The notes: generated by a model from the sequence alone, not told the origin. DNA of 64,000 nucleotides from Alphaproteobacteria bacterium (GCA_033344895.1 JAWPMN010000001.1:2028501-2092500); one strand, 5' to 3'; positions 11,477 to 21,644 are shown, numbered from the stretch's first letter. Numbers and translations are program-made.

Positions 11477-12034
11477 ATGGCTGAAGATCGTTACGTCCCG
11501 CGGCTCAAGAAGCTCTACGACGACAAGGTCAAGAGCGAATTGCTGCAGGAATTCGGGTATGACAACCCGCTGCAGGTGCCGCGGCTGGACAAGATCGTCA
11601 TCAACATGGGCGTCGGCGAAGCGGTTGCAGACCGCAAGAAACTGACCAACGCCATGGCTGAACTGGCGCAGATCACCGGGCAAAAGCCGGTGGCAACGAA
11701 GGCGAAGAAGTCGGTTGCCGGCTTCAAGATCCGCGACAACATGGCAATCGGCTGCAAGGTGACCCTGCGTCGTGAGCGCATGTGGGAATTCCTGGATCGT
11801 CTGATCAATATCGCGCTGCCGCGCGTTCGCGACTTCCGCGGCGTCAACGGCAAGAGCTTCGACGGGAATGGCAACTATGCCATGGGTCTGAAGGAACAGA
11901 TCGTCTTCCCCGAGATCGAATACGATCAGATCGATGAACTGCGCGGCATGGATATCGTGATCTGCACGACGGCTGGAACGAACGAGGAGGCCAAGAGCCT
12001 GCTCGCCAAGTTCAACATGCCGTTCCAGGCCTAA
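11477..12034 (+). CDS. rplE: 50S ribosomal protein L5
   Basis: L5 (185 residues) binds 5S rRNA and forms bridges to the 30S head and P-site tRNA. Recognisable blocks are [36 protein letters not shown] and [17 protein letters not shown]. Typical length. Its ATG is preceded by AAGGTAAGG at modest spacing. rpsN follows after 19 nt. Confidence 0.97.
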   Translation: MAEDRYVPRLKKLYDDKVKSELLQEFGYDNPLQVPRLDKIVINMGVGEAVADRKKLTNAMAELAQITGQKPVATKAKKSVAGFKIRDNMAIGCKVTLRRERMWEFLDRLINIALPRVRDFRGVNGKSFDGNGNYAMGLKEQIVFPEIEYDQIDELRGMDIVICTTAGTNEEAKSLLAKFNMPFQA

Positions 12035-12053
12035 GGCGGAGGAGTGACGAGAC

Positions 12054-12359
12054 ATGGCTAAGAAAAGCGCCATCGAAAAGAACGAACACCGCCGGAAGCT
12101 GGCCAAGCGCTACGCTAAGAAGCGTGCGGCCCTGAAAGCGCTGATTCACGACCGTGAACTGCCGCCGGAAGACCGCTTCTCTGCGGTGATGAAGCTGGAT
12201 GCTCTGCCGAAGAACGCCAGCCCGATCCGCGTGCGCAACCGTTGCGAAATTACCGGGCGCCCGCGTGCGTTCTACCGGAAGTTCCGTATCTCCCGTATCG
12301 CGCTCCGTGACATGGCCTCGCTTGGCCTGGTCCCGGGCGTGGTCAAGTCGAGCTGGTGA
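12054..12359 (+). CDS. rpsN: 30S ribosomal protein S14, zinc-independent form
   Basis: This 101-residue S14 is the long form lacking the CxxC zinc motifs (only one Cys, in [10 protein letters not shown]). It binds the 30S head next to S3 and S10. The C-terminal [20 protein letters not shown] is characteristic. Having the zinc-independent form as the operon copy means this protein does not depend on zinc supply. GCGGAGGAG precedes the start. Confidence 0.97.
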   Translation: MAKKSAIEKNEHRRKLAKRYAKKRAALKALIHDRELPPEDRFSAVMKLDALPKNASPIRVRNRCEITGRPRAFYRKFRISRIALRDMASLGLVPGVVKSSW

Positions 12360-12372
12360 GGAGGATCCAATC

Positions 12373-12771
12373 ATGGCGATGAGCGATCCGCTCGGCGATA
12401 TGCTGACCCGTATTCGCAACGGCCAACACGCCCGCAAGGCGGTCGTGCCGGTGCCGGCGTCCAAGATGCGTGCGCGTGTCCTGGATGTGCTGCAGCGCGA
12501 AGGGTTCATCCGCGGCTACTCCGAGACGGAACTCCGTCCGGGCGTCCGCGAGCTGTCCGTCGAACTGAAGTACCACGATGGCGAACCTGCCATCCGTGAA
12601 ATGATGCGCGTCTCGAAGCCGGGCCGCCGCGTCTATTCGAAAATCAAGGATCTGCCCCGTTTCTACAACGGCCTGGGCATTCAGATTCTCAGCACCCCGC
12701 AGGGTGTGATGTCTGATGCCGAAGCCCGCGAAGCGAATGTCGGCGGCGAGATCCTGTGCCGCGTCTTCTAA
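12373..12771 (+). CDS. rpsH: 30S ribosomal protein S8
   Basis: S8 (132 residues) is a primary binder of 16S rRNA helix 21 and, in E. coli, the autogenous repressor of the spc operon via the rplE region. It starts MAMSDPLGDMLTRIRNGQ and ends with the EANVGGEILCRVF signature. A longer open frame extends back to 12199 inside rpsN; I take the ATG at 12373 because it has GAGGAGG upstream and the family start. Confidence 0.97.
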   Translation: MAMSDPLGDMLTRIRNGQHARKAVVPVPASKMRARVLDVLQREGFIRGYSETELRPGVRELSVELKYHDGEPAIREMMRVSKPGRRVYSKIKDLPRFYNGLGIQILSTPQGVMSDAEAREANVGGEILCRVF

Positions 12772-12787
12772 TCGGGAGGGTCGAACG

Positions 12788-13327
12788 ATGTCACGAGTAG
12801 GTGTCTATCCCGTCGCGATCCCGAACGGCGTCGAAGTCTCGATTGCCGACGGCGTGGTGACGGCCAAGGGCAAGAACGGCGAACAGGTCGTTAAGGTCCT
12901 GGAGAACGTCGAAGTCTCGATCGAGGACAACGCGGTCAAGGTCACGCCGGTCAAACTGACCAAGCGCGCCCGTCAGGCGTGGGGTACGACCCGCGCCCTG
13001 ATCGCGAATGCGGTCCACGGTGCCGGTGAGGGGTTCACCCGCCGGCTGGAAGTGAACGGCGTCGGCTATCGTGCCCAGGTTCAGGGGTCGACCCTGAAGC
13101 TGTCGCTCGGTTTCAGCCACGACGTGAACTATCCGATCCCGTCGGATCTGAACATCGCGATCGAAGGCGACCGTAACAACATCATCGCGATTTCCGGCGC
13201 TTCGAAGCAGCGTGTCGGCCAGATCGCGAGCGAAATTCGCGCTTTCCGTCCGCCGGAGCCCTACAAGGGCAAGGGTGTGAAATACGCGGAGGAGACCATC
13301 CTCCGTAAGGAAGGCAAGAAGAAGTAA
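12788..13327 (+). CDS. rplF: 50S ribosomal protein L6
   Basis: L6 (179 residues) lies near the GTPase-associated region and sarcin-ricin loop and is needed for late 50S assembly. It begins [17 protein letters not shown] and carries the C-terminal motif [17 protein letters not shown], with the family signature PEPYKGKG. The chosen ATG follows GGGAGG; an open frame from 12716 overlaps rpsH and is not used. Confidence 0.97.
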   Translation: MSRVGVYPVAIPNGVEVSIADGVVTAKGKNGEQVVKVLENVEVSIEDNAVKVTPVKLTKRARQAWGTTRALIANAVHGAGEGFTRRLEVNGVGYRAQVQGSTLKLSLGFSHDVNYPIPSDLNIAIEGDRNNIIAISGASKQRVGQIASEIRAFRPPEPYKGKGVKYAEETILRKEGKKK

Positions 13328-13339
13328 GGAACCGGACAG

Positions 13340-13702
13340 ATGCTCAAGACGAAAGATCTTTTCGCACGTCGCAAGGAGCGGACCCGGTTCAAGGTCCGCA
13401 AGCTGGCGAACGGCCGTCCGCGCCTGTCGGTCTTCCGCTCGTCCAAGCAGATCTACGCTCAGATCATCGACGATCGGGCCGGCCGGACGCTGGCTGCCGC
13501 CTCGTCGGTCGACAAGGACCTGAAGGGTAAGCTGAAGACGGGTGCCACGGTGGAAGCCGCGGTGGAAGTCGGCAAGCTGCTCGCCGCTCGGGCGAAGGAT
13601 GCCGGTGTCGAAGTGGTAGTCTTCGACCGCGGCGGGTACAAATTTCACGGCCGGGTAAAGGCGCTGGCGGATGCCGCGCGTGAATCCGGTCTGACGTTCT
13701 AA
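13340..13702 (+). CDS. rplR: 50S ribosomal protein L18
   Basis: L18 (120 residues) binds 5S rRNA together with L5. The basic N-terminus [20 protein letters not shown], the [10 protein letters not shown] segment and the ending [21 protein letters not shown] are conserved. AAGGAACC lies before the ATG. Standard length; between rplF and rpsE as usual. Confidence 0.97.
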   Translation: MLKTKDLFARRKERTRFKVRKLANGRPRLSVFRSSKQIYAQIIDDRAGRTLAAASSVDKDLKGKLKTGATVEAAVEVGKLLAARAKDAGVEVVVFDRGGYKFHGRVKALADAARESGLTF

Positions 13703-13718
13703 GTCGGGAGCCGCTGAT

Positions 13719-14318
13719 ATGGCACGAGGACCGAGAGAAGAGCGGGGCGGCCGAGGTCGCGACCGTGACAACCGGGACAGCAACGAACCGGAACTGACCG
13801 AAAAGCTGGTCGCGATCAATCGCGTCGCCAAGGTCGTGAAGGGTGGCCGTCGCTTCGGCTTTGCGGCTCTGGTGATCGTCGGTGACGGCCGCGGCCGCGT
13901 CGGCTTCGGATCGGGCAAGGCACGTGAAGTGCCGGAAGCCATCCGCAAGGCGACCGATCAGGCCCGCAAGACGATGATCCGGGTTCCGCTGCGCGAGGGT
14001 CGCACGCTGCACCACGACATCCGGGGCCGCTTCGGCGCCGGCCGGGTGCTGATGCGCGCCGCCCCTCCGGGCACAGGTATCATCGCGGGTGGTCCGACCC
14101 GTGCGGTGTTCGAGGCGCTTGGCGTTCAGGACGTCGTCGCGAAGTCGGTCGGCACGTCGAACCCGTACAACATGATCAAAGCCGCGTTCGAAGGCTTGAA
14201 GGCCACCAGCTCGCCGCGCATGGTCGCGTCGCGCCGGGGTCTGAAGGTTGCCGAGCTGGTCGGCCGCCGCGACGACGGCGTCGACAACAGCGCCCAGGAG
14301 GCCCTGAGCAATGGCTGA
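13719..14318 (+). CDS. rpsE: 30S ribosomal protein S5
   Basis: S5 (199 residues) acts in decoding fidelity and in the mRNA entry helicase. The double-stranded RNA-binding part ([37 protein letters not shown]) and the C-terminal part ([21 protein letters not shown]) are typical. The first ~25 residues form a charged, Arg/Glu-rich extension ([18 protein letters not shown]) longer than in E. coli, common in alphaproteobacteria. It overlaps rpmD by 8 nt. Confidence 0.97.
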   Translation: MARGPREERGGRGRDRDNRDSNEPELTEKLVAINRVAKVVKGGRRFGFAALVIVGDGRGRVGFGSGKAREVPEAIRKATDQARKTMIRVPLREGRTLHHDIRGRFGAGRVLMRAAPPGTGIIAGGPTRAVFEALGVQDVVAKSVGTSNPYNMIKAAFEGLKATSSPRMVASRRGLKVAELVGRRDDGVDNSAQEALSNG

Positions 14319-14505
14319 TAAGAAGACCGTCACCATTCGGCAGACCGGTAGCCCGATCCGCCGCCCGAAAGAGCAGCGCGACACGCTGATCGGTCTGGGT
14401 TTGAACAAGATGGGCCGCGTCCGCACGCTGGAAGATACGCCGGCGGTTCGCGGGATGATCCGCAAGGTCCATCACATGGTGGAAATCGTCGAGGAGTCGA
14501 AGTAA
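14311..14505 (+). CDS. rpmD: 50S ribosomal protein L30
   Basis: A 64-residue L30, a small protein near the 5S rRNA region. The pattern [32 protein letters not shown] is the family signature. The AGGAGG inside the end of rpsE serves as its ribosome site, and the start overlaps rpsE by 8 nt. Found between rpsE and rplO as expected. Confidence 0.95.
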   Translation: MADKKTVTIRQTGSPIRRPKEQRDTLIGLGLNKMGRVRTLEDTPAVRGMIRKVHHMVEIVEESK

Positions 14506-14561
14506 CCGCGGCTTATGCCGGCGGCCTTCCCGCTTCTCTCAATCGTTTGAGGATGAGTGCT

Positions 14562-15101
14562 ATGAAACTCAACGAACTCGCCGACAAGGACGGTGCCCGC
14601 AAGGATCGCACCCGAGTCGGCCGTGGTGCCGGATCCGGCAAAGGCAAGACCGGCGGCCGCGGCGTGAAAGGTCAGAAGTCCCGGACCGGCGTGTCGATCG
14701 CAGGCTTCGAGGGCGGCCAGATGCCGCTGTACCGTCGCCTGCCGAAGCGCGGCTTCAACAATCCGACCCGCAAGGAATTCGTCGAGGTCAATCTGGGCCG
14801 TGTCCAGAAGGCGATCGACGCGAAGAAGCTGGACGCCGGCAAGACCGTCGACAGCGAGGCCCTGGTGGCGGCGGGTGTGATCAGCCGGGTGCGCGATGGT
14901 GTGCGCCTGCTGGCCAAGGGTGAGCTTTCCGCCAAGGTTTCCTTCTCGGTCGCTGGCGCCTCCAAGGCTGCCATCGAAGCCGTCGAGAAGGCCGGCGGTT
15001 CGGTGACCCTGCCGGAGCCGGTCGAAAAGGTTGAAGGCAAGCGCGCCGCCCGCCGCAAGGAAGCGGCAGAGAAGCGTGCCGCCCGCCTGGCCGGCGAGTG
15101 A
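14562..15101 (+). CDS. rplO: 50S ribosomal protein L15
   Basis: L15 (179 residues) is a late assembly protein of the 50S core. [14 protein letters not shown], the glycine-rich [22 protein letters not shown] region and the [17 protein letters not shown] block are diagnostic. The C-terminal ~20 residues are an extra basic Ala/Arg/Glu tail. In-frame ATGs exist at 14547 and 14553; I choose 14562 because GAGG lies 9 nt before it and it gives the family start. A gap of 159 nt with a large hairpin separates it from secY. Confidence 0.96.
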   Translation: MKLNELADKDGARKDRTRVGRGAGSGKGKTGGRGVKGQKSRTGVSIAGFEGGQMPLYRRLPKRGFNNPTRKEFVEVNLGRVQKAIDAKKLDAGKTVDSEALVAAGVISRVRDGVRLLAKGELSAKVSFSVAGASKAAIEAVEKAGGSVTLPEPVEKVEGKRAARRKEAAEKRAARLAGE

Positions 15102-15136
15102 TCGCGTGACCGACCGAACCGGGTCGGAGAGTTAAG

Positions 15137-15191
15137 CGCGCGGGTAGGGGCGACAAGCGACATTCTGTCCTTTCGCCCCTCCCGCGCGTTT
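15137..15191 (+). terminator. large hairpin between rplO and secY (attenuator or terminator)
   Basis: CGCGCGGG + AGGGGCGA (15137-15153, one bulged T) pairs perfectly with TCGCCCCT + CCCGCGCG (15173-15188) around a 19-nt loop, and AAG/TTT extends the base. The following TTTCCTATA is a weak U-tract. It probably reduces read-through between ribosomal and translocon genes. Transcription of secY-adk must either read through or restart nearby. Confidence 0.5.
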
Positions 15192-15260
15192 CCTATATAA
15201 GACCATCTTAATAGACCGGCCGGACCCTGCGGGTCCCGGCGCTGAGGACAGGACGGACCC

Positions 15261-16613
15261 ATGGCATCAGCCGCGGAACAACTGGCAGCGAACTTCAACT
15301 TCGGCTCGATCGCCAAGGCGACGGAACTGAAGCAGCGGATCTGGTTCACCCTGGGCGCGCTGATCGTTTACCGTATCGGGACCTATATCCCGCTGCCCGG
15401 GATCGACCCGGTCATCCTGTCCGACATCTTCGAACAGCAGCGCGGCGGCGTGCTGGACATGGTCAACGCCTTCGCCGGGGGCGCCATTGGGCGCATGGCG
15501 ATCTTTGCCTTGAACATCATGCCGTATATCTCGGCGTCGATCATCATGCAGCTCCTGACGGCGGTATTCCCGACGCTGGAGCAGCTGAAGAAGGAAGGCG
15601 AAAGCGGCCGCAAAAAGATCAACCAGTATACCCGCTACCTGACAGTCATCCTCGCGGCGGTGCAGGGTTATGGTATTGCTGTCGGTCTGGAGGGCCTGAA
15701 CACCTCAGCGGGTTCCAGCGCCGTGATCGAGCCTGGCTGGTATTTCCGCGCGACCGCGGTGATCACGCTGGTCGGGGGCACGGTCTTCCTGATGTGGCTG
15801 GGTGAGCAGATCACGCAGCGCGGCGTCGGCAACGGGATCTCGCTGATCATCTTCGCCGGTATCGTTGCGGAATTCCCCGCCGCGCTGGCCGCGACGTTCG
15901 AGCTGGGCCGCAGCGGTCAGCTGTCCACCCCGATCCTGCTCGGCTTCCTGATGCTGGCGATCGGCGTCATCGTGTTCATCGTCTTTGTCGAGCGCGCCCA
16001 GCGCCGGATTCTCGTGCAGTATCCGAAGCGCCAGATGGGCAACAAGATGTACGGCGGGGACACGTCCCACCTGCCGCTGAAGATCAATACGGCCGGGGTC
16101 ATTCCGCCGATCTTCGCCAGCTCGATCCTGCTGATGCCGCTGACGGTGGCGAACTTCTCCGGCCCGGCGGGCGCGGATGGCGGCCTGCTGGCGGAAATCT
16201 CCTCCTATCTGGGGCGGGGGCAGCCGCTGTATCTGGCGATGTATATCGGCATGATCGTCTTCTTCGCCTTCTTCTACACGGCGGTCGTCTTCAATCCGCA
16301 GGACACCGCGGACAATCTGAAGCGCAACGGCGGTTTCGTTCCGGGCATCCGCCCCGGCAAGAATACGGCCGACTACCTGGATTACGTCCTGACACGTCTG
16401 ACTGTGGTCGGCGCGGCCTATTTGGCCCTGGTCTGTCTGTTGCCCGAGTTGCTGATCAGTCAGTTCGCCGTTCCATTCTATCTCGGCGGTACGACGCTTC
16501 TGATTGTCGTGACGGTGACGATGGATACCGTCACGCAAATTCAGAGCCATCTGATCGCCCACCAGTATGAAGGGCTGATCAAGAAGGCCAAATTGAGGGG
16601 GAAGAAGCGATGA
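15261..16613 (+). CDS. secY: protein translocase subunit SecY
   Basis: SecY (450 residues) forms the protein-conducting channel of the inner membrane with SecE and SecG. About ten membrane segments can be read; the first follows [23 protein letters not shown]. Conserved parts include the plug-region [29 protein letters not shown] (read in pieces), the cytosolic loop [15 protein letters not shown], and the [14 protein letters not shown] region. It overlaps adk by 4 nt (ATGA). Normal length. Confidence 0.98.
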   Translation: MASAAEQLAANFNFGSIAKATELKQRIWFTLGALIVYRIGTYIPLPGIDPVILSDIFEQQRGGVLDMVNAFAGGAIGRMAIFALNIMPYISASIIMQLLTAVFPTLEQLKKEGESGRKKINQYTRYLTVILAAVQGYGIAVGLEGLNTSAGSSAVIEPGWYFRATAVITLVGGTVFLMWLGEQITQRGVGNGISLIIFAGIVAEFPAALAATFELGRSGQLSTPILLGFLMLAIGVIVFIVFVERAQRRILVQYPKRQMGNKMYGGDTSHLPLKINTAGVIPPIFASSILLMPLTVANFSGPAGADGGLLAEISSYLGRGQPLYLAMYIGMIVFFAFFYTAVVFNPQDTADNLKRNGGFVPGIRPGKNTADYLDYVLTRLTVVGAAYLALVCLLPELLISQFAVPFYLGGTTLLIVVTVTMDTVTQIQSHLIAHQYEGLIKKAKLRGKKR

Positions 16614-17254
16614 ACATCATTCTGCTCGGCCCGCCGGGCGCCGGGAAGGGGACCCAGGCAAAACGCCTGGAGGACTCTCGCGGTCTGGTCCAGCTTTCGA
16701 CGGGTGACATGCTGCGCGCCGAGGTGCAGAGCGGCAGTCCGCTCGGCCGGGAAGCGAAGGCGGTGATGGAAGCCGGGCAGTTGGTGTCGGATGCACTGGT
16801 GATCGGGATTATCGCGAACCGCATCGATCAGCCCGATTGCAAGAACGGTTTCATCCTCGACGGATTCCCCCGAACCGTGGCCCAGGCCGAAGCACTGGAT
16901 ACCATGCTCGCCGAAAAGGGTCTGAAGCTCGACGCGGTTATCGAAATGGAAGTCGACGACGCGGCGCTGACGGAACGCATTACCGGGCGATATACCTGCG
17001 CCGAATGCGGCCAAGGCTATCACGACTCGTTCCAGAAGCCGGCAAAGGAAGGCGTCTGCGACAAGTGTGGCGCGACCGAGTTCAAGCGCCGCGCGGACGA
17101 CAATGCAGAGACGGTGACGTCGCGCCTCGCCGCCTATCATGAACAGACCGCGCCGATCCTGCCCTATTACCGGGACAAGGGGATGCTCAAGAAGGTCGAC
17201 GGCATGGCGGAGATCGATGAAGTGACCCGCCAGATCGAGGCCGCGCTCGGCTGA
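16610..17254 (+). CDS. adk: adenylate kinase with zinc-type LID
   Basis: Adenylate kinase (214 residues) interconverts ATP + AMP and 2 ADP in the cytoplasm. The P-loop [15 protein letters not shown] is at residues 7-21, and the AMP-binding region [14 protein letters not shown] follows. The LID contains two Cys pairs (CAEC and CDKC, about residues 127-130 and 149-152), so it should bind a structural metal, unlike the Cys-free LID of E. coli Adk. Co-transcribed with secY by a 4-nt overlap, the usual alphaproteobacterial arrangement. Confidence 0.97.
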   Translation: MNIILLGPPGAGKGTQAKRLEDSRGLVQLSTGDMLRAEVQSGSPLGREAKAVMEAGQLVSDALVIGIIANRIDQPDCKNGFILDGFPRTVAQAEALDTMLAEKGLKLDAVIEMEVDDAALTERITGRYTCAECGQGYHDSFQKPAKEGVCDKCGATEFKRRADDNAETVTSRLAAYHEQTAPILPYYRDKGMLKKVDGMAEIDEVTRQIEAALG

Positions 17255-17320
17255 GCCGGGCGACTTGCGCCGTTCGGGCGAAAAAACACAGATTCCGGGC
17301 GTTTTCCGGCTTCTGTTGCG

Positions 17321-17348
17321 TTGACAAGCTGATGCTTTTGCCTATACT
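17321..17348 (+). promoter_or_regulatory. strong promoter of the rpsM (alpha) operon
   Basis: TTGACA (17321-17326), a 16-nt spacer and TATACT (17343-17348), then a GC-rich discriminator CCGCGCGC. This is the best promoter in the window and would give rpsM-rpsK-rpoA-rplQ its own supply of transcript. Confidence 0.8.
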
Positions 17349-17517
17349 CCGCGCGCTTCGCAGGGCGGAGCAGGCGGAAGCGCTTGAAATATAAGCGACT
17401 TCGGGGTTGGCGCTTCAATACCAGTCCCAGTTACGGATCGATTGAGCCGCATGGGGATATCCCAGAGGATATTCCGAGGCGAAACCGATCCGACCGAAAC
17501 GAGATGGATCGATGGAC

Positions 17518-17538
17518 GGAGACGTCAATGGCGTCTCC
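17518..17538 (+). promoter_or_regulatory. hairpin ahead of the rpsM ribosome binding site
   Basis: GGAGACG-7 nt-CGTCTCC is a perfect 7-bp stem 12 nt before AAGGAG. In E. coli the alpha operon leader is bound by S4; rpsD is not in this operon, so the partner, if any, is unknown. Confidence 0.4.
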
Positions 17539-17564
17539 TAAACACGTTTGAAGGAGTACGCGAC

Positions 17565-17933
17565 GTGGCACGTATCGCCGGCGTTAACATTCCGACCAAC
17601 AAGCGGGTGCTGGTCGCGCTGACCTACATCACGGGGATCGGTCGCACCAAATCCCAGGAAATCCTGGCCGCGTGCAACGTCGAGCCGACGACGCGCGTCA
17701 ACGAGCTGGGTGAAGACGAGCTGGCTCGCATTCGCGAGGTCATCGACCGCGACCATACGGTCGAAGGGGACCTGCGCCGCGAAGTCGCGATGAACATCAA
17801 GCGCCTGATGGACCTTGGTTGCTACCGCGGTCTGCGTCACCGCAAGGGCCTGCCGGTCCGTGGCCAGCGTACGCATACCAATGCGCGCACCCGCAAGGGC
17901 CCGGCCAAGGCGATTGCCGGTAAGAAGAAGTAA
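17565..17933 (+). CDS. rpsM: 30S ribosomal protein S13 (GTG start)
   Basis: S13 (122 residues) sits at the top of the 30S head and contacts the P-site tRNA and the 50S subunit. The sequence [18 protein letters not shown] and the C-terminal [21 protein letters not shown] are diagnostic. The start is GTG at 17565, with AAGGAG 8 nt upstream; using it gives the exact family N-terminus. An open frame back to 17442 is longer but unsupported. First gene of the alpha segment, 73 nt before rpsK. Confidence 0.97.
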   Translation: MARIAGVNIPTNKRVLVALTYITGIGRTKSQEILAACNVEPTTRVNELGEDELARIREVIDRDHTVEGDLRREVAMNIKRLMDLGCYRGLRHRKGLPVRGQRTHTNARTRKGPAKAIAGKKK

Positions 17934-18006
17934 TTCCGATCGCCCTGCGCGGGCGGTCCGGCGCGCGGCGGTGTTTCGCGCGCCAAGATGAAGGACGAAA
18001 GAGACA

Positions 18007-18393
18007 ATGGCTAAGGCTCCTGTTCGCAAGCGTAAGGAACGGAAGAACATCGCGTCGGGCATCGCCCACGTGAATTCGACGTTCAACAACACGATGATCA
18101 CCATTACCGACGTCCAGGGGAACGCGATTTCCTGGTCTTCGGCCGGCTCGAAGGGCTTCAAGGGAAGCCGGAAGTCCACGCCGTTCGCGGCGCAGATGGC
18201 GGCCGAAGAAGCTGGTGCGAAGGCGCAGGATCACGGCGTGAAGACGCTGGAAGTCAACGTCAAGGGCCCGGGGTCGGGACGTGAATCGGCTCTGCGTGCG
18301 CTGCAGTCGGTCGGTTTCCAGATCACTGCCATTCGCGACGTGACCCCGATTCCGCACAACGGCTGCCGTCCGCGCAAACGCCGTCGGGTCTGA
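18007..18393 (+). CDS. rpsK: 30S ribosomal protein S11
   Basis: S11 (128 residues) lies on the 30S platform near the E site and the Shine-Dalgarno helix. The region [21 protein letters not shown] and the C-terminal [19 protein letters not shown] are characteristic. GAAAGAG lies ahead of the ATG. Standard length. 130 nt separate it from rpoA. Confidence 0.97.
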   Translation: MAKAPVRKRKERKNIASGIAHVNSTFNNTMITITDVQGNAISWSSAGSKGFKGSRKSTPFAAQMAAEEAGAKAQDHGVKTLEVNVKGPGSGRESALRALQSVGFQITAIRDVTPIPHNGCRPRKRRRV

Positions 18394-18523
18394 CCGATTT
18401 CTCGGGGCGGCCGTCCGGTTTCACCGACGGCCCGCCGCCAGCGACCAGGGCGAGCGGTGCCATTTCCGCACCGTTATCCACGCCGGGTCCCACGCTTTAC
18501 TTGAGCTATGAGGCGAGAACCAA

Positions 18524-19558
18524 ATGAGTGATATTGCCGCGAACGCCCAGAAAAACTGGCAGGCCCTGATTAAGCCGAAGAAGCTGGAAGTCAGCCCCGG
18601 CTACGATCCGCGCCGGATCGCCAATGTCGTCGCCGAGCCGCTGGAGCGTGGTTTTGGCCTGACGCTTGGCAACGCGCTGCGCCGGGTTCTGCTGAGCTCG
18701 CTGCAGGGAGCGGCCGTGACCTCGATTCAGATTGACGGCGTGCTGCACGAATTCTCGTCGATCCCGGGTGTCCGCGAAGACGTCACCGACATCGTCCTGA
18801 ACGTGAAGGCGCTGGCCCTGCGCATGCATGGCGAAGGCCCGAAGAAGATGCGCCTGTCCTGCGAAGGCCCCTGCGAAGCGACCGCAGGCATGATCGAGAC
18901 CGGCCATGACATCGAAGTCATGAACCCGGATCTCGTCCTGTGCACGCTGGACAGCGGCGCGAAGCTGAACATCGAGTTCACGGTCGACAACGGCATGGGC
19001 TACGTCCCGGCGACCCAGAATCGTCCGGAAGACGCCCCGATCGGCCTGATCCCGGTCGACTCGGTCTTCAGCCCGGTGCGCAAGGTCTCCTACAAGGTCG
19101 AAAACACCCGCGTCGGTCAGGTCACGGACTATGACAAGCTGTCCATGTCCCTGGAAACCAACGGTGCGGTGACCCCGGAAGACGCCGTGGCGCTCGCCGC
19201 CCGCGTCCTTCAGGACCAGCTCCAGATCTTCATCAATTTCGAGGAGCCGGAAGTCCGCACCGAGGAAGACCGCCCGTCGGAACTGCCGTTCAACAAGAAC
19301 CTGCTGCGCAAGGTGGACGAACTGGAACTGTCCGTCCGCTCGGCGAACTGCCTGAAGAACGACAACATCGTCTATATCGGCGATCTGGTTCAGAAGACGG
19401 AATCCGAAATGCTGCGCACGCCGAACTTCGGCCGCAAGTCGCTGAACGAGATCAAGGAAGTTCTCGGTCAGATGGGCCTGTCGCTCGGCATGGAAATCAC
19501 CAATTGGCCGCCCGACAACATCGAGGACCTGGCCAAGAAACTGGAAGAGCCGTTCTGA
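18524..19558 (+). CDS. rpoA: DNA-directed RNA polymerase subunit alpha
   Basis: The alpha subunit (344 residues) dimerises to start RNA polymerase assembly and contacts UP elements and activators. The N-terminal domain has [22 protein letters not shown]; the C-terminal domain from about residue 255 has [16 protein letters not shown] with the DNA-contacting arginine, then [21 protein letters not shown] precedes the ATG. The domain set is complete and the length normal. It is followed by rplQ after 114 nt. Confidence 0.98.
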   Translation: MSDIAANAQKNWQALIKPKKLEVSPGYDPRRIANVVAEPLERGFGLTLGNALRRVLLSSLQGAAVTSIQIDGVLHEFSSIPGVREDVTDIVLNVKALALRMHGEGPKKMRLSCEGPCEATAGMIETGHDIEVMNPDLVLCTLDSGAKLNIEFTVDNGMGYVPATQNRPEDAPIGLIPVDSVFSPVRKVSYKVENTRVGQVTDYDKLSMSLETNGAVTPEDAVALAARVLQDQLQIFINFEEPEVRTEEDRPSELPFNKNLLRKVDELELSVRSANCLKNDNIVYIGDLVQKTESEMLRTPNFGRKSLNEIKEVLGQMGLSLGMEITNWPPDNIEDLAKKLEEPF

Positions 19559-19672
19559 TTTGACGGCTGGAACCGAGAGTTGAATACGCGTTTCGTCCCC
19601 CGCCGGCTGTAGCCTTGAGCGACCGGCGGAGACGCCTCAGAAACCACTGTTACCTATGGAAGGACGAGTATC

Positions 19673-20092
19673 ATGCGGCATTTGAACAAGGGGCGTAAGC
19701 TCAACCGTACCGCCGAACACCGCAAGGCGATGTTCTCGAACATGGCCAACGCGCTGATCAAGCACGAGCAGATCGTGACCACGCTGCCGAAGGCGAAAGA
19801 GCTGAAGCGCGTTGCCGACAAGCTGATCACGCTGGGCAAGAAGGGCGGGCTGCACCGTCGCCGCCAGGCCTACTCGCAGCTGCGCGACGATGCGATGGTC
19901 AAGAAGCTGTTCGACGTCCTGGGCCCGCGCTACGAAGCCCGCCCGGGTGGCTACACCCGCGTCCTGAAGGCCGGCTACCGCTATGGCGACAGCGCCCCGA
20001 TGGCAGTCATCGAACTGGTCGAGCGCGACGAAAGCGCCAAGGGTCAGGACAGCGGCCCGACGCAGGAAGTCGAAGCCGCCGCGGAAGAATAA
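19673..20092 (+). CDS. rplQ: 50S ribosomal protein L17
   Basis: L17 (139 residues) lies near the tunnel exit on the solvent side. It starts [20 protein letters not shown] and contains the region [20 protein letters not shown]. The last ~25 residues are an acidic, variable tail. AAGGACGAG lies ahead of the ATG. It closes the ribosomal supercluster and is followed 26 nt later by an intrinsic terminator. Confidence 0.97.
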   Translation: MRHLNKGRKLNRTAEHRKAMFSNMANALIKHEQIVTTLPKAKELKRVADKLITLGKKGGLHRRRQAYSQLRDDAMVKKLFDVLGPRYEARPGGYTRVLKAGYRYGDSAPMAVIELVERDESAKGQDSGPTQEVEAAAEE

Positions 20093-20118
20093 TCCGCGAC
20101 GCGACGGAACGTTACGGC

Positions 20119-20149
20119 AAAGGCGGCGCCCCATAGGCGCCGCCTTTTT
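20119..20149 (+). terminator. intrinsic terminator after rplQ
   Basis: AAAGGCGGCGCC and GGCGCCGCCTTT form a 12-bp perfect stem around CCATA, followed by TT. The last T's of the stem plus the next two give a run of five T's (20145-20149). It ends the supercluster that begins at rpsL. Confidence 0.9.
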
Positions 20150-20234
20150 CGTGCCTTTGCTCCATGTACTGGATGGCTGCATTGCCTTGTGGAGACATCT
20201 TTCAAACCGGGGCGTCGCTTCCTACACTAAGGGG

Positions 20235-21641
20235 ATGATGATACGCTCCCTTTCCGCCTTTGGGCTCACCCTTCTTTCTGTCTTCGCCCTGGCCGGTCCG
20301 GCGGCCGCCCAGCAGGTGCCGCAGAGCCGTGAACAGATCACGCTCAGCTATGCGCCCCTGGTGGAGCAGGTCGCGCCGGCGGTGGTGAACATCTATGCGA
20401 CCAAGGTGGTGGAAGCGGCGCGGTTCCGTAGTCCGTTGTTCAACGACCCGTTCTTTCAGCGCTTTTTCGGTGACAATTTCGGCGGCACGCGACGCCGGTC
20501 GGAAAATTCGCTCGGCTCCGGGGTGATCGCCTCGCAGGATGGGCTGGTGGTCACCAATCATCACGTCATTGCCGATGCGGACGACATTCAGGTCATCCTG
20601 CGCGATCGCCGAGAGTTCCAGGCCGAACTGATCCTGTCGGACGAGCGTACGGACCTGGCGGTTCTGAAGCTGAAGAACCCGCAGGGGAACCTGCCCGTCG
20701 TCACGCTGGGCGATTCGGATTCCGTTTCCGTCGGCGATCTGGTGCTTGCCATCGGCAACCCGTTCGGCGTGGGGCAGACGGTCACCAGCGGTATCGTGTC
20801 GGGACTTGCCCGGACATCCGTGGACATTTCGGACTATCAGTCCTTCATTCAGACCGATGCGGCGATCAACCCCGGCAATTCGGGTGGTGCCCTGGTCGCG
20901 ATGGACGGCAAGCTGATCGGAATCAATACCGCGATCTTCTCCGGCAGCGGCGGATCGCATGGCATCGGCTTCGCAATTCCGTCCAACATGGTGGCGGCCG
21001 TGCTGCGCAGCGCCGCATCGGGCGAAACGCTGGTCCGCCCCTGGCTGGGCTTCTCCGGCCGCGCCGTTGACTGGGATATTGCCGCAGCCCTTGGCATGGA
21101 GCGTCCCCACGGTGTCATCGTCGAACAGATCCGCGCGGGCGGGCCGGCGGCGGCAGCTGATCTGCGCGCCGGAGACATCGTGACCGAAGTCGACGGCAAG
21201 CCGGTTGAGGACATCAAGAATCTGCGGTTCCGCGCGGCAACCAAAGGCGTCGGAGAGACCGTCCAACTGACCGTGATCCGCGATGGCAAGACGTTGAACC
21301 GGAGTTTTGCCCTGATCGCCCCCCCGGAAGACCCGCCGCGGGATCCGATCACGATCAGACGCAATGCGCCCTTTGCCGGCGCGGTGTTTATCAACCTTTC
21401 TCCTGCGGTCACAGAGGAACTTGGCCTGCAACGCGACCGCGACGGCGTGATGGCGGTTGAGATCGCGAATGGATCCCCGGCAGCAAGGCTCGGCCTGAAG
21501 CCCGGCGATATCCTGCGTTCGGTCAACGGGTTCGAGATCGAAACCACCAAGGATCTCGCACGGGTGATGAACGATCCGCCTAGTGTCTGGCGTTTGGTCA
21601 TCGACCGGAACGGCGATCGAAAAACGGTTGAGGTCCGCTAG
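20235..21641 (+). CDS. Do-like (DegP/DegQ) periplasmic serine protease
   Basis: A 468-residue HtrA-type protease/chaperone. Residues 1-25 are a signal peptide ending PAAAQ. The trypsin-like domain carries the triad His110 (VTNHHVI), Asp140 (DERTDLAVLKL) and Ser216 (NPGNSGGAL). Two PDZ domains follow (about 275-370 and 390-468). It removes or refolds damaged periplasmic proteins. Two consecutive ATGs (20235 and 20238) both follow AAGGGG; 20238 is equally possible. It begins 85 nt after the ribosomal terminator and is followed by rarA after only 3 nt, an unusual but probably co-transcribed pair. Confidence 0.93.
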   Translation: MMIRSLSAFGLTLLSVFALAGPAAAQQVPQSREQITLSYAPLVEQVAPAVVNIYATKVVEAARFRSPLFNDPFFQRFFGDNFGGTRRRSENSLGSGVIASQDGLVVTNHHVIADADDIQVILRDRREFQAELILSDERTDLAVLKLKNPQGNLPVVTLGDSDSVSVGDLVLAIGNPFGVGQTVTSGIVSGLARTSVDISDYQSFIQTDAAINPGNSGGALVAMDGKLIGINTAIFSGSGGSHGIGFAIPSNMVAAVLRSAASGETLVRPWLGFSGRAVDWDIAAALGMERPHGVIVEQIRAGGPAAAADLRAGDIVTEVDGKPVEDIKNLRFRAATKGVGETVQLTVIRDGKTLNRSFALIAPPEDPPRDPITIRRNAPFAGAVFINLSPAVTEELGLQRDRDGVMAVEIANGSPAARLGLKPGDILRSVNGFEIETTKDLARVMNDPPSVWRLVIDRNGDRKTVEVR

Positions 21642-21644
21642 ATC

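Larger units (their letters stand above)
17255..17564. other. 310-nt gap between adk and rpsM: promoter and long leader
   Basis: This gap holds a near-consensus promoter (17321-17348) and a leader of about 210 nt before rpsM with a hairpin just ahead of the ribosome site. I found no rpmJ (L36) gene here, though some bacteria carry it at this position. The frame running from 17442 into rpsM is not supported as coding before 17565. Confidence 0.7.

Noticed and set aside
17255..17564. rpmJ (L36) between adk and rpsM
   Set aside because: No frame with the short basic L36 pattern was found.
20207..20229. TTTCAA-17-TACACT as a promoter for the Do-like protease
   Set aside because: The -35 is poor and the start would fall on the ATG, implying a leaderless message while a ribosome site is present.
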